64,000 bases of DNA from assembly GCA_050012775.1 (NCBI GenBank), contig JBEKGN010000005.1, forward strand, positions 62,001 through 126,000. The letters run 5' to 3'. The translations under genes and the position numbers were made by a program. This DNA comes from Roseiarcus sp050012775. Lineage in GTDB: Bacteria; Pseudomonadota; Alphaproteobacteria; Rhizobiales; Beijerinckiaceae. The notes under the pieces were generated by a model. It was not told the DNA's origin and made no database searches. It was given only the letters and a program-made list of their open reading frames with translations. Below, piece after piece: positions 40,215-49,455 of the stretch; positions within the stretch are counted from its first letter, which is position 1; each line of letters opens with the position of its first letter.

Positions 40215-42083
40215 TCACGCTTCCGCTCTCCCAACGCCCGTTCGCCGACGGGCATGGGCGGCAATCAGGGCGAGGGCGGCGGGGGTCGCGCCCTCAATGC
40301 GGCCAGCCTGGCCGAGGCTCGCCGGCCGCGCGGCGATGAATTTGGCCTTGAGTTCGTTGGAAAGGCCGGACAGGTTCGAATAGTCGAAATCGGCGGGGAT
40401 GGTCGCCGCCTCGCTGCGACGATAGCGCGCGACATCCTCATCCTGGCGGTCGAGATAGACGGCGTATTTGGCGTCGGCCTCGACGCGGCGGGCGAGCGAG
40501 GCGTCGATGGCGCCGAGTTCGGGCCAGACGCGTGCGAGCGCCTCGATCGTCAGATGCGGCTGGGCGGCGAGCTCGAACGCGGAGCGGCGAACGCCGTCCT
40601 GGTTGACCATGATCCCCGCGGCCGCCAGCGCCGTCGGCGAGGCTGTCGCGGCCTTCATCGCCGAGCGCGCGGCGTCCAGCCGCGCCATCGCGTCGCGATG
40701 AAGGGCGGCGCGCTCAGGCCCGACGCAGTCCAGCTTCGCGCCCTTGCCGGTCAGGCGCTCGTCGGCATTGTCGGCGCGCAGCGACAGGCGGTATTCGGCG
40801 CGCGAGGTGAAGATGCGATAGGGCTCGGTGACGCCCTTGGTGACGAGGTCGTCGATCATCACCCCGAGGTAGGACTCGGCGCGATCGAAGATTGCGGGCG
40901 CGGCGCCGCCGGCGAGACGCGCGGCGTTGAGGCCGGCGACCAGGCCCTGCGCGGCGGCCTCTTCGTAGCCGGTGGTGCCGTTGATCTGTCCCGCGAGATA
41001 GAGGCCCCTGACGCGGCGCGCCGCCAGGCTGGCGTCGAGTTCGCGCGGATCGATATAGTCATATTCGATGGCGTAGCCGGGGCGCAGGATGCGCGCGCGT
41101 TCGAGGCCGGGAATGGTGGCGAGAAACGCCGCCTGAACATCCAGAGGCAGCGATGTCGAAATGCCGTTGGGATAGATTGTGGGATCGTCGAGCCCCTCCG
41201 GCTCGAGAAAGATCTGGTGGCTTTCGCGGTCGGCGAAGCGAATGACCTTATCCTCGATCGACGGGCAGTAGCGCGGCCCGCGTCCGGAAATCGCGCCGGA
41301 ATAGACGGCCGTCCGATGGGCGTTGGCGCGCACGATGGCGTGGCCTTCCGCGTTGGTGCGCGTGATGTGGCAGGGGACCTGCGCGGTCGTGATGGCCCGG
41401 GTCATCGCCGAGAAAGGTTCGGGCGGATCGTCGCCGGGCTGAACCTCGAGCCCCGACCAGTCGATCGAAGCGCCGTCGAGCCGGGGCGGCGTGCCGGTCT
41501 TGAGGCGCCCGAGGGCGAAGCCGGCGGCGTCGAGCGAGCGGGCGAGGTCGACCGAGGGCGGGTCGCCGACGCGGCCCGCGGGGGTGCGTTCGTCGCCGAG
41601 ATGGATGATTCCGCGCAGGAAGGTGCCGGTGGTGACGACCGCCGCGCGGCAGGAAAGCCGGCGCCCATCGGCGAGTTCGATCGCCGCGACCGCGCCTGCC
41701 TCGAGAACGAAGCGGCCCGCCTCGCCTTCGACCACGGTCAGATTGGCGGTCTCGCGGATCAGCCGCTGCATCGCCTGGCGATAGAGCTTGCGGTCGGCCT
41801 GGGCGCGCGGACCCTGCACGGCGGGGCCCTTGCGGCGGTTGAGCACCCGGAACTGAATCCCGGCGGCGTCGGCGGCGCGCGCCATCAGCCCGTCGAGCGC
41901 GTCGATTTCGCGCACGAGGTGGCCCTTGCCGAGCCCGCCGATCGCGGGGTTGCAGGACATCACGCCGATCGTGTCGCGCTTGTGCGTCAGCAGCGCCGTG
42001 CGCGCGCCGAAACGAGCGGCCGCCGCGGCGGCCTCGCAGCCGGCGTGGCCGCCCCCGATGACAACAACGTCGTAATCGTTCAT
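40215..42083 (-). CDS. mnmG: tRNA uridine-5-carboxymethylaminomethyl synthesis enzyme MnmG (GidA)
   Basis: MnmG is the FAD-binding partner of MnmE in making 5-carboxymethylaminomethyl-uridine at tRNA wobble position 34. It is 622 residues from the ATG at 42083. The N-terminal FAD motif is VVIGGGHAGCEAAAAAAR. CNPAIGGLGKGHLVREIDALDG and GLYLAGQINGTTGYEEAAAQG are MnmG signatures. The C-terminal helical domain binds MnmE. It is flanked by parS sites on both sides and lies between mnmE and rsmG on the same strand. Confidence 0.97.
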   Translation of the reverse strand: MNDYDVVVIGGGHAGCEAAAAAARFGARTALLTHKRDTIGVMSCNPAIGGLGKGHLVREIDALDGLMARAADAAGIQFRVLNRRKGPAVQGPRAQADRKLYRQAMQRLIRETANLTVVEGEAGRFVLEAGAVAAIELADGRRLSCRAAVVTTGTFLRGIIHLGDERTPAGRVGDPPSVDLARSLDAAGFALGRLKTGTPPRLDGASIDWSGLEVQPGDDPPEPFSAMTRAITTAQVPCHITRTNAEGHAIVRANAHRTAVYSGAISGRGPRYCPSIEDKVIRFADRESHQIFLEPEGLDDPTIYPNGISTSLPLDVQAAFLATIPGLERARILRPGYAIEYDYIDPRELDASLAARRVRGLYLAGQINGTTGYEEAAAQGLVAGLNAARLAGGAAPAIFDRAESYLGVMIDDLVTKGVTEPYRIFTSRAEYRLSLRADNADERLTGKGAKLDCVGPERAALHRDAMARLDAARSAMKAATASPTALAAAGIMVNQDGVRRSAFELAAQPHLTIEALARVWPELGAIDASLARRVEADAKYAVYLDRQDEDVARYRRSEAATIPADFDYSNLSGLSNELKAKFIAARPASLGQAGRIEGATPAALALIAAHARRRTGVGRAEA

Positions 42084-42098
42084 TCCGCCCGTCTCGAT

Positions 42099-42114
42099 TG
42101 TTTCACGTGAAACA
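42099..42114. other. parS site (ParB binding centromere), copy 2
   Basis: TGTTTCACGTGAAACA is identical to copy 1 at 40057-40072 and perfect to consensus. It lies in the 35-base gap between the mnmG start and the mnmE end. Confidence 0.92.
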
Positions 42115-42118
42115 CATC

Positions 42119-43474
42119 TCATTTGCCGACGCAAAGGCGCGAAAATATGTCGCCAAGCACTTCTTCGACATCGATGCGGCCGGCGATGCGCTCCAAAGCG
42201 CGCGCCGCGAGCCGCAGGTCTTCCGCGACCAGCTCCAGCTCTTGGGCGCTGGGATCGAGCGCGCGCTCCAGCGCGCCGAGCGCGTCGGCGAAAGCCGCGC
42301 GGTGCCGCTCCAGCGTGATCAACGCCGGCGCCGGCCCCGCCATTCGCTCTTCCGCGAGATTGGCGACGGCGTCAAGCAATTGCGCGATTCCGGCGCCGGT
42401 GAGAGCGGAAATGCGGATCGCCGCCCCCGCCGACTCTCGGCAAATCCTGTTTCCCGGCCGGCGGTCGGCCTTGGTGAGAACGACGATCGTCGGTCCGCCG
42501 CCGGGCGGCGGCGCGTCGACCGGCTCCTCGGCGTCGCTCAGCCACAGCGTCAGGTCCGCCTCTTCGGCGCGCCGGCGCGCGCGCGCCACCCCCTCGCGCT
42601 CGATCGGATCCTCGGTCTCGCGAATTCCCGCGGTGTCGACGAGCGTGACGGGATAGCCCCTCAGTTCGAGCGCCACTTCGACGAGATCGCGCGTCGTGCC
42701 GGGGATCGCCGAGACGATGGAGACGTCGCGCCGCGCCAGCGCGTTCATCAGCGTCGACTTGCCGACGTTGGGCGGGCCGGCGATGACGACGTTGAATCCC
42801 TCGCGCAGCCGCGCGCCGGCCTCTGCGCCGGCGAGCGCCGCCCGCACGCGCCGCGCCGCCTCGGCGACGATCGCGCGCGCCGCGTCGAGCGAAAGCGCGT
42901 CGGCGTCTTCAACGTCGGAGAAATCGATCTGCGCCTCCAGGATCGCCATCGCCTCGAGGAGCTTGGAGCGAATCCCCTCGGTCTCGCGGCTCAGCGCGCC
43001 GCCGGCGATGCGCAGGGCCTGGCGGCGCTGCGCCGCGGTCTCGGCCTCGACGAGATCGGCGAGGCCCTCGACTTCGGAAAGGTCGAGCTTGCCGTTCTCG
43101 AAGGCGCGCCAGGCGAATTCGCCCGGCTCGGCCGGCCGCAGCCCAGGAATTTTCGCGAGCGCGCCGACGATTCCGGCGATCACCGCCCGCCCGCCCGTCA
43201 CATGCAGCTCCGCCATCTCCTCGCCGGTGAAGCTGCGCGGCGCGAGAAAGCGAATGACGAGCGCGCGATCGAGCGCCTCAAGGGTGACGGGATCACGCAA
43301 CAGGCGCAGCGTCGCGACACGGTCGGGAAAGCGCGCGCCCGGCGCCAGCGCCTCCAGGGCAGCCGCGCAAGCCGGGCCGGAAAGCCGAAGCACCGCGATC
43401 GCCGCCCGCCCGCCCCCGGAGGCTGGAGCGAAAATGGTGTCGCGAGGGGAAAAATGGGCGCGCGCGCCGATCAT
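42119..43474 (-). CDS. mnmE: tRNA modification GTPase MnmE (TrmE)
   Basis: MnmE is the GTPase and tetrahydrofolate-binding partner of MnmG. It is 451 residues: an N-terminal folate-binding domain (DTIFAPASGGGRAAIAVLRLSG), a central helical domain, and an inserted Ras-like G domain with P-loop GPPNVGKS (233-240), GTTRD, DTAGI and TKAD. The C-terminal conserved cysteine is Cys448 in LCVGK, where most homologues have FCIGK. In many relatives mnmE directly follows rho; here rho lies 26 kb away in the opposite orientation. Confidence 0.96.
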   Translation of the reverse strand: MIGARAHFSPRDTIFAPASGGGRAAIAVLRLSGPACAAALEALAPGARFPDRVATLRLLRDPVTLEALDRALVIRFLAPRSFTGEEMAELHVTGGRAVIAGIVGALAKIPGLRPAEPGEFAWRAFENGKLDLSEVEGLADLVEAETAAQRRQALRIAGGALSRETEGIRSKLLEAMAILEAQIDFSDVEDADALSLDAARAIVAEAARRVRAALAGAEAGARLREGFNVVIAGPPNVGKSTLMNALARRDVSIVSAIPGTTRDLVEVALELRGYPVTLVDTAGIRETEDPIEREGVARARRRAEEADLTLWLSDAEEPVDAPPPGGGPTIVVLTKADRRPGNRICRESAGAAIRISALTGAGIAQLLDAVANLAEERMAGPAPALITLERHRAAFADALGALERALDPSAQELELVAEDLRLAARALERIAGRIDVEEVLGDIFSRLCVGK

Positions 43475-43617
43475 GGCCTAACCGATTTCGTCGTCGAGCC
43501 GTCATCGGCTCGGCGTCGCGCCCTCTATAATGCAAGCCGCGGCGCACGTCAGCGGCGGTTGCGATTCCCATCGTAAAGCGCCAGGATCGCGATCGCCACG
43601 AATTGAGGAATCTCGGA

Positions 43618-44580
43618 ATGCTCGTCGATGGACAATGGAGTTCGGATTGGCATCCCATACAGGGGACCGACGCCAAGGGCGGATTCGTGCGGCAGATCTC
43701 CAGCTTCCGTCATTGGATCACCCCGGACGGACGGCCGGGTCCGACCGGAGAGGGCGGTTTCGCCGCCGAGGCGGGGCGCTACCATCTCTATGTCGCGCTG
43801 ACCTGCCCCTGGGCGTCGCGCACGCTGATCGGCCGCAAGCTGAAGAAGCTCGACGAGGTCATTTCCGTCACGGTGGCCGAACCGATGATGACGCCGCAGG
43901 GCTGGCGCTTCGGCGACTTCCCCGGCGCCGGCGCCGACACGCTCAACGGCGCGGTCCATGTCCACGAACTCTATACCCTCGCCGATCCGCATTTCACGGG
44001 GCGGGCGACCGTGCCGGTGCTCTGGGACAAGAAGCGGCGCACCATCGTCAGCAACGAGTCGGCCGACATCCTGCGCATGCTCAATTCCGGCTTCGGGCCG
44101 CTCGCCGACGCTTCGCTCGACCTCTATCCCGCCGATCTGGCTGAAGAGATCGACGCGCTCAACGAGCGTCTCTATGCGCGCCTCAACAACGGCGTCTATC
44201 GCGCGGGCTTCGCGACCACCCAGGTCGCCTATGAAGAAGCCTTCCACGAAGTGTTCGCGATGCTCGAGGAATTGGAGGCGCGGCTCGCGGATCGCCGCTA
44301 TCTCCTCGGCGAGCGGCTGACCGAAACCGACATCCGCGCCTTCGTTTCGCTGGTGCGCTTCGACGTCGCCTATGTCGGGATATTCAAGTGCAATAAGCGC
44401 CGCATCGCCGATTATCCCGCCCTCAGCGCCTATTTGCTGCGGGTCTTGAACCTACCGGGGGTGCGCGGGACCGTGTCGATCGAACACATCAAGCGCGGCT
44501 ATTATTCGATTCGCACGCTCAATCCCAACGGCGTCACGCCGCTCGGGCCGGAAATTCCGGGATTGACGGACCAGGAGTGA
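43618..44580 (+). CDS. Glutathionyl-hydroquinone reductase / Xi-class GST-like protein
   Basis: This is a GST-fold reductase of the YqjG/ECM4 family that removes glutathione from glutathionyl-hydroquinones. It is 320 residues from the ATG at 43618, with GAGGA 8 bases upstream; a TTG at 43603 is a less likely start. Catalytic Cys63 lies in the diagnostic CPWAS motif. The C-terminal helical domain contains the ETDIRAFVSLVRFDVAYVGIFKCNKR block of this class. It is divergent from mnmE, with ~140 bases between starts. Confidence 0.92.
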   Translation: MLVDGQWSSDWHPIQGTDAKGGFVRQISSFRHWITPDGRPGPTGEGGFAAEAGRYHLYVALTCPWASRTLIGRKLKKLDEVISVTVAEPMMTPQGWRFGDFPGAGADTLNGAVHVHELYTLADPHFTGRATVPVLWDKKRRTIVSNESADILRMLNSGFGPLADASLDLYPADLAEEIDALNERLYARLNNGVYRAGFATTQVAYEEAFHEVFAMLEELEARLADRRYLLGERLTETDIRAFVSLVRFDVAYVGIFKCNKRRIADYPALSAYLLRVLNLPGVRGTVSIEHIKRGYYSIRTLNPNGVTPLGPEIPGLTDQE

Positions 44581-44631
44581 CGGCGGGTCGAGCGACGCCC
44601 GGCTGCGCGCCGCGCGACTTATTACGTACTA

Positions 44632-45051
44632 TTACTTATAAGGCGTCGTGCAGACGACGTATTGGTCGGCGATGATCTCGTGGTCGCCTTGCTTCTCCCG
44701 CTGGAAGTAGAGGTAGCAGATGCTCAGCGCGCCGGTGCGGTAATCCACGCGGAAGACGCCGCCCTCCTGTTCGTGCCGGGTCGCGACGAGCCCGTAATCG
44801 CCGGGCTCCTGCTTGGTCGCGCCTTCGCCGCTGCGATAGCAGACCGTCACGCCGAAGGCGCCGGGTTCGATGTCGGTCTTCCCCGGATTATGCGCGTATT
44901 GGCAGGCGATGACGTCGCCGGTCAGTTTATCCAGTCGATAGACCAAGGAGAGATTGATCTGCGGCGCCGCGAGGAATTCATATTGCGTCGCCGCCGCCGA
45001 ACCGGCGCTGAGCATCGCCACGGCCGCCAGAATGGGAATCGCGCGTCGCAT
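44632..45051 (-). CDS. Small secreted protein, unknown function
   Basis: The 139-residue protein has a clear signal peptide (MRRAIPILAAVAMLSAGSAAA, cleavage near 21). The mature ~118-residue domain has aromatic-rich strands and three Cys (VIACQY, VTVCYRS, YVVCTTPYK). It contains YRTGALSICYLYF and REKQGDHEIIADQYVV segments. I do not recognise the family. The b-rich pattern suggests a small periplasmic barrel or lectin-like fold. It stands alone between the GST gene (convergent) and gpmA. Confidence 0.75.
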   Translation of the reverse strand: MRRAIPILAAVAMLSAGSAAATQYEFLAAPQINLSLVYRLDKLTGDVIACQYAHNPGKTDIEPGAFGVTVCYRSGEGATKQEPGDYGLVATRHEQEGGVFRVDYRTGALSICYLYFQREKQGDHEIIADQYVVCTTPYK

Positions 45052-45138
45052 CGCCGGACCTCGGGGTTGAAGCGAATCACCGACGCCCAGTCTAGCCGAC
45101 CTCGGCTCGGCAGGGCAGGCCGAGGCCCCGCCCGCGCC

Positions 45139-45768
45139 TCAGTCGGTCAAAATTTCCTTCGATTCGACCGTCGAATCCGCCTTGAGACGATAGACCAGCG
45201 GCACGCCGGTGGCGAGCTCCATGGTGGGAATCGTTTGCGGCGTCAGGCGGTCGAGCACCATCACCAGCGCGCGCAGGCTGTTGCCGTGCGCGGCGACGAG
45301 CACGCGCTTGCCGCCGAGCACCGCGGGCAGGATGTACTGGCAATAATAGGGCAGAGCGCGCGCGACCGTGTCCTTGAGGCTCTCGCCGCCGGGCGGCTGG
45401 ACGTCATAGCTGCGCCGCCACAGGTGAACCTGCTCCTCGCCCCATTTCTTGCGCGCGTCGTCCTTGTTGAGGCCGCAGAGATCGCCGTAGTCGCGCTCGT
45501 TGAGCGCCTGATCGCGCGATTCCGGCAGGCCGGTCTGGCCGAGTTCGGCCAGCGTCAGTTCGAGCGTGTGCTGCGCGCGGATCAGGGCCGAAGTGAAGGC
45601 GACGTCGAAGGCGAGGCCGCGCGCCTTGAGCCGCCGTCCCGCCTCCTTGGCCTCCTCGATCCCCAGCGGGGAGAGGTCGGGGTCCTTCCAGCCGGTGAAG
45701 ATGTTCTTCAGATTCCAGTCGCTCTGGCCGTGGCGCAAGAGAACGAGCAGGCGGTCCGATTGCGGCAT
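45139..45768 (-). CDS. gpmA: 2,3-bisphosphoglycerate-dependent phosphoglycerate mutase
   Basis: GpmA interconverts 3- and 2-phosphoglycerate in glycolysis/gluconeogenesis. It is 209 residues, the short alphaproteobacterial form. The phosphohistidine motif LLRHGQSDWN has His13, ALNERDYGDL the catalytic Glu91, and AAHGNSLRAL His161. In serine-cycle methylotrophs this step links 2-phosphoglycerate to gluconeogenesis, which is relevant if the organism is one. Confidence 0.95.
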   Translation of the reverse strand: MPQSDRLLVLLRHGQSDWNLKNIFTGWKDPDLSPLGIEEAKEAGRRLKARGLAFDVAFTSALIRAQHTLELTLAELGQTGLPESRDQALNERDYGDLCGLNKDDARKKWGEEQVHLWRRSYDVQPPGGESLKDTVARALPYYCQYILPAVLGGKRVLVAAHGNSLRALVMVLDRLTPQTIPTMELATGVPLVYRLKADSTVESKEILTD

Positions 45769-45858
45769 GGGTCAGTTCTCCGGCGGAAGGGGCGGCGCGT
45801 TAAAAGCATGATCAGCGGCCGGCGACAATCTTAAAAAAGCGCGCCGCCGCTCGATCGC

Positions 45859-46629
45859 TCACGGTCGGCGCGCGCCGAGGTTCCCTTCCCGCGCCCCCTC
45901 GCGATGGGCGACGGGGGCGAGGCCGGGCGGGAGAGCGACGAGTTCGCGGCGCGCCACGCGGCGCACGCCGACGGGGCGATAGACCTGCTTGGTCGCCTCG
46001 ACGATCTGCACACCGGCGAAGGGCAGGCCGATCGCGGCGCCCAGGCGCTCGATCGCCGGCGCGGAATTGACGAAGAACCTTCGCCGGAACGGCGGCGCGT
46101 AGAGCGCTTCGCCCCAAAAGACCGGCGAGAATAATGCCCCGCGCATGAGATCGCGCAGCTGCCCCTTGGAATAGGGCTGGCCCTGGCCGAACGGCGTGCC
46201 GTCGACGCGCGCCCATACGCCGCGCCGCGACGGCACGACCAGAATCACCCGCCCGCCAGGGTTTAGGATTCGCCAGACCTCTTCCAGCACCACGCTCGGA
46301 TGCTCCGCCGTCTCCAGGCCGTGGACGACGAGGACGCGATCGATCGAGGCGTCGGGCAGGGGCAGCATGTCGGGGGCGACCAGCGCCGAGGCGGAGCGTC
46401 CGCTCGCCGGCCAGTTGACCACGCCCTGCTCGGCCGGCATGAACGCGAGGATGCGTTGCGCCTCGTCGCGAAAGCGCTCGAGATAGGGGCCGCCGTAGCC
46501 TAAGGCCAGAATCGACAGCCGCGCGCAATTGTCCCAGCGCGCGCGCAGCACCCGCCCGATCAGCCGACGCGAGACGTCGCCGAGCGGCGAAGAGTAGAAA
46601 GCGACGAGATCGTTGACGTCGAGCGGCAT
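45859..46629 (-). CDS. Class I SAM-dependent methyltransferase domain protein
   Basis: The 256-residue protein has a methyltransferase-like Rossmann core: LSILALGYGGPYLERF (a motif I relative with GYGGP instead of GxGxG), MLPLPDASIDRVLVVHGLE (motif IV region) and EEVWRILNPGGRVILVVPSRRGVWARVDGTPFG. This is the pattern of alphaproteobacterial proteins encoded divergently from gloB. The substrate is unknown. The motif I deviation leaves SAM binding uncertain. Confidence 0.8.
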   Translation of the reverse strand: MPLDVNDLVAFYSSPLGDVSRRLIGRVLRARWDNCARLSILALGYGGPYLERFRDEAQRILAFMPAEQGVVNWPASGRSASALVAPDMLPLPDASIDRVLVVHGLETAEHPSVVLEEVWRILNPGGRVILVVPSRRGVWARVDGTPFGQGQPYSKGQLRDLMRGALFSPVFWGEALYAPPFRRRFFVNSAPAIERLGAAIGLPFAGVQIVEATKQVYRPVGVRRVARRELVALPPGLAPVAHREGAREGNLGARRP

Positions 46630-46732
46630 GAATGGTTACGCCTATCGGCAAGCCCTGAGCGAATTTGGACCAGTCCGCGCCGCGGCGCAAATGGCGTCCC
46701 GGCGGCGCGGCGCGCACGAGAGAAGGCCCGAC

Positions 46733-47503
46733 ATGACGACGCACGTTCATCAGTTTCTCTGCCTCAAGGACAATTACGGCGTCCTGATTCATGATTCGGG
46801 CTCGGGCGCGACGGCGGCGATCGACGCCGCCGACGCGGACGCCGTCATCGCCGCCGCCGCCTCGCAAGGTTGGGAGCTGACCGACCTTCTCGTCACCCAT
46901 CACCATTTCGATCACGTCCAGGGCATTCCCGGCCTGAAGGCGCGCTTTCCCAAACTGCGCGTCGCCGGACCGGCCAAGGAAGCGGCGCGCATCGGCTCGC
47001 TGGACACGCTTCTCAGCGAGGGCGATTACGTTCACGTCGGCGAGCTCGGCGCCAAGGTTCTGGAGACTCCGGGCCATACCGCCGGCCACATCGTCTATTG
47101 GTTCGAGGAGGACGAGATCGTCTTCACCGGCGACACGCTGTTTTCCCTTGGGTGCGGCCGCGTATTCGAGACGCCCTATTCCGTAATGTGGGATTCGCTG
47201 GTCAAACTCGCGGAGCTGCCGGGCGAGACCGACGTCTATTGCGGCCACGAATACACGGAAGCCAATGCGCGCTTCGCCTTGACGATCGAACCCGACAACG
47301 CCGTTCTGCAAAACCGCGCCGCCGAAGTCGCCGCCTTGCGCGCGGCCGGCAAGCCCACGGTGCCGACGACGATCGCGGCGGAGCTGGCGGCCAATCCCTT
47401 TCTTCGCGCGGAATTGCCGAGCGTCCAAGCGGCGGTCGGCATGGCGGGCGCCGATCCGGCCGCGGTATTCGCGGAGATTCGCGCCCGCAAGGACCGCTTC
47501 TGA
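46733..47503 (+). CDS. gloB: Hydroxyacylglutathione hydrolase (glyoxalase II)
   Basis: GloB hydrolyses S-D-lactoylglutathione to D-lactate and glutathione, the second step of methylglyoxal detoxification. From the ATG at 46733 (AAGG upstream) it is 256 residues. The metallo-b-lactamase motif THHHFDH gives His56, His58, Asp60 and His61. The further metal ligands are in TPGHTAGH, FTGDTLF and YCGHEYT. The C-terminal glutathione-binding domain is present. The frame is open upstream over the methyltransferase start, but this is not conserved. Confidence 0.94.
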   Translation: MTTHVHQFLCLKDNYGVLIHDSGSGATAAIDAADADAVIAAAASQGWELTDLLVTHHHFDHVQGIPGLKARFPKLRVAGPAKEAARIGSLDTLLSEGDYVHVGELGAKVLETPGHTAGHIVYWFEEDEIVFTGDTLFSLGCGRVFETPYSVMWDSLVKLAELPGETDVYCGHEYTEANARFALTIEPDNAVLQNRAAEVAALRAAGKPTVPTTIAAELAANPFLRAELPSVQAAVGMAGADPAAVFAEIRARKDRF

Positions 47504-47650
47504 GCGGCGGACGCCGGCGATACGGCTTGCCGTGACGTTAAGCATAAACTTTGCGTTAACCGATTCCGCCCATTGTCGAAGCGGCGGCGACCGGGCCCGC
47601 GCGCGCTCGCGGCGCGTGATCGACGACCGGTCGAACGGGGAACGGATCGG

Positions 47651-49435
47651 GTGCAAGACATCGAAAGTTTTTCCGATTGCGAAGCCCCGGCGCGGAACAA
47701 GCGAGAGTTCGCGCCGCCGAGCAAGGCGCCAGACGAGTCGACCGCCGGATCGACCCGCAGTCTCGACCCGCGCTCGGTTCTTCGCTCCCTCAACGCGGTC
47801 ATCTATGATTGGGACATCGCCAGCGACCGTTTGACCTGGGGCGCGAACGTCGGGGAGACGCTCGCGGCCTTTTCCGCCGCTTCGCTCGCGACCGGGGCCG
47901 GCTTCGCCGAACTGGTGACGGCCGACTCGGAGTCCTCTCGATTTCAGGCGATCAACAACGCCTCGGCGCGCGACGAGGGCGAGGGCGCGCCCTATCGCAT
48001 CGCCTATCGCCTCGCGCGGGCGGACGGCGCGAGTTGCGCCGTCGAGGATTTCGGCCGCTGGTTCGCCGACGCTCGCGGTCGGCCGGCGCGCGCGCACGGC
48101 GTCATCAGAGTCCTGCAGCGAAACGGAGACTCGCGTTTGGCCGCCGCGGAGGCGACGTCGAGCGCTCGCGAGGGCGCGCACGCGAGCCGGAGAAGCTTCA
48201 ATGAAGCGCTCGAATCGCGCTTCGCGCGCACGCGGCCGGGCGAGGCGGTTTTCGCCGTCCTGATGGTCGGCGTCGAAAATCTCGCGGAGCTCAATCGGCG
48301 ACTCGGCTACGAGGTGACGGACGAGGTGATCGCGAAAGTGGGCCGCCGGCTCGCGGCGAGCGTGCGCGCGAGCGACGAGGTCGCGCATTACGCGGGCGGC
48401 AAGTTCGCGGTTCTCCTGTCCACGGGAAGCGCCGAGCAACTGGCGATGGCCGCGCCGAGGCTGGCGCGCCGAGTCAACGCCGAAGCGTTCGAAACCGCGG
48501 CCGGCGTCGTGCGGGCCTCGATTCGCATCGGCGCGGCGCTCGCGCCCCGGCACGGCCGCAACGCCTGTCGCCTTCTCCAGCGCGCCGAAGAGGCCTACGA
48601 ACAAGCCGCCAGCGAGGACAATCGCTACGCGCTCTATGCGCCGGGCCAAGCGCTGAGCGAAGCGCAACGCCGGGAAGCCGCGATCGCCGATGAGATCGTT
48701 TCAGCGCTGAACCAGCGCAGAATCGTGCTCGCCTATCAACCCGTGGTCGCGACCAAGGCGACGGGGGCGGGGTTTGTCGAAGCGCTGCTGCGCGTGCGCC
48801 AGGACGACGGCGGTCTCGTCGGTCCCGAAGTCCTGCTTCCGGTCGCGGAAAAAGTCGGATTGGTCGCGCAGCTCGATCAGCGCGTGCTGGAACTGGCCCT
48901 CGATCGACTGGCGGCCGAACCCGATCTGAGAGTCGCCGTCAACATTTCCGTCCTCACCTTGCGGGCCCCCGACTGGGTCGATCGCCTGAAAGCGGCGCTC
49001 GCGACCCGTCCGGGAACCGCGCAGCGACTGATCGTGGAAATCGTCGAAACGCTGGCGATCGAGCCCATCGACGAAGCCGTGCGGGTTCTCGGGCGCATGA
49101 AAGCGCTCGGGGTCGCCATCGCGATGGACGATTTCGGCGCCGGACACACCTCGTTTCGCAATTTGCGGCGCCTCGGCATCGACATCGTCAAGATCGACGG
49201 CGCGTTCGTGCAGAATGTCGCGCGCTCCCTCGACGATCGCTTCTTCGTGCGCACCCTCGCCGAACTCGCGCGCCATCTCGGCATCGAAACCGTCGCGGAA
49301 TGGGTGGAGGACGCCGAAGCGCGCCGGTTGCTCTGCGAATGGGAAATCGACTATCTCCAGGGGAATTTCCTCGGCCGCCCGGAAATCTACGAGCCTCATG
49401 CCAGCGAAGCCCGATTGGCGCTGGGCGGGGCCTAA
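47651..49435 (+). CDS. Degenerate-GGDEF / EAL domain protein (probable c-di-GMP phosphodiesterase)
   Basis: The 594-residue protein (GTG start at 47651 after GGGGAA; a TTG at 47573 is an alternative) has a PAS-like N-terminal region (about 45-155). A GGDEF-type domain at about 195-335 follows, in which the active-site motif reads AGGKF at 248-252, so cyclase activity is probably lost. The EAL domain (about 345-585) keeps Glu377, Asn431, Asp493-Asp494, Lys514, Glu550 and Gln570. I therefore infer c-di-GMP hydrolysis, with the dead GGDEF perhaps sensing GTP. No membrane helices are seen. It converges on phaR. Confidence 0.88.
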   Translation: MQDIESFSDCEAPARNKREFAPPSKAPDESTAGSTRSLDPRSVLRSLNAVIYDWDIASDRLTWGANVGETLAAFSAASLATGAGFAELVTADSESSRFQAINNASARDEGEGAPYRIAYRLARADGASCAVEDFGRWFADARGRPARAHGVIRVLQRNGDSRLAAAEATSSAREGAHASRRSFNEALESRFARTRPGEAVFAVLMVGVENLAELNRRLGYEVTDEVIAKVGRRLAASVRASDEVAHYAGGKFAVLLSTGSAEQLAMAAPRLARRVNAEAFETAAGVVRASIRIGAALAPRHGRNACRLLQRAEEAYEQAASEDNRYALYAPGQALSEAQRREAAIADEIVSALNQRRIVLAYQPVVATKATGAGFVEALLRVRQDDGGLVGPEVLLPVAEKVGLVAQLDQRVLELALDRLAAEPDLRVAVNISVLTLRAPDWVDRLKAALATRPGTAQRLIVEIVETLAIEPIDEAVRVLGRMKALGVAIAMDDFGAGHTSFRNLRRLGIDIVKIDGAFVQNVARSLDDRFFVRTLAELARHLGIETVAEWVEDAEARRLLCEWEIDYLQGNFLGRPEIYEPHASEARLALGGA

Positions 49436-49455
49436 GGAAGCGCGCTCGGGAGCGA

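Noticed and set aside
47537..47562. Perfect CtrA site at the EAL gene promoter
   Set aside because: The two TTAA elements there are 14 bases apart; only a one-mismatch TAAA-N7-TTAA fits the spacing.
45812..48667. A 951-codon minus-strand open frame
   Set aside because: It runs antisense to gloB and the EAL protein in a high-GC region where long spurious frames are common. The opposite-strand proteins have complete catalytic motifs.
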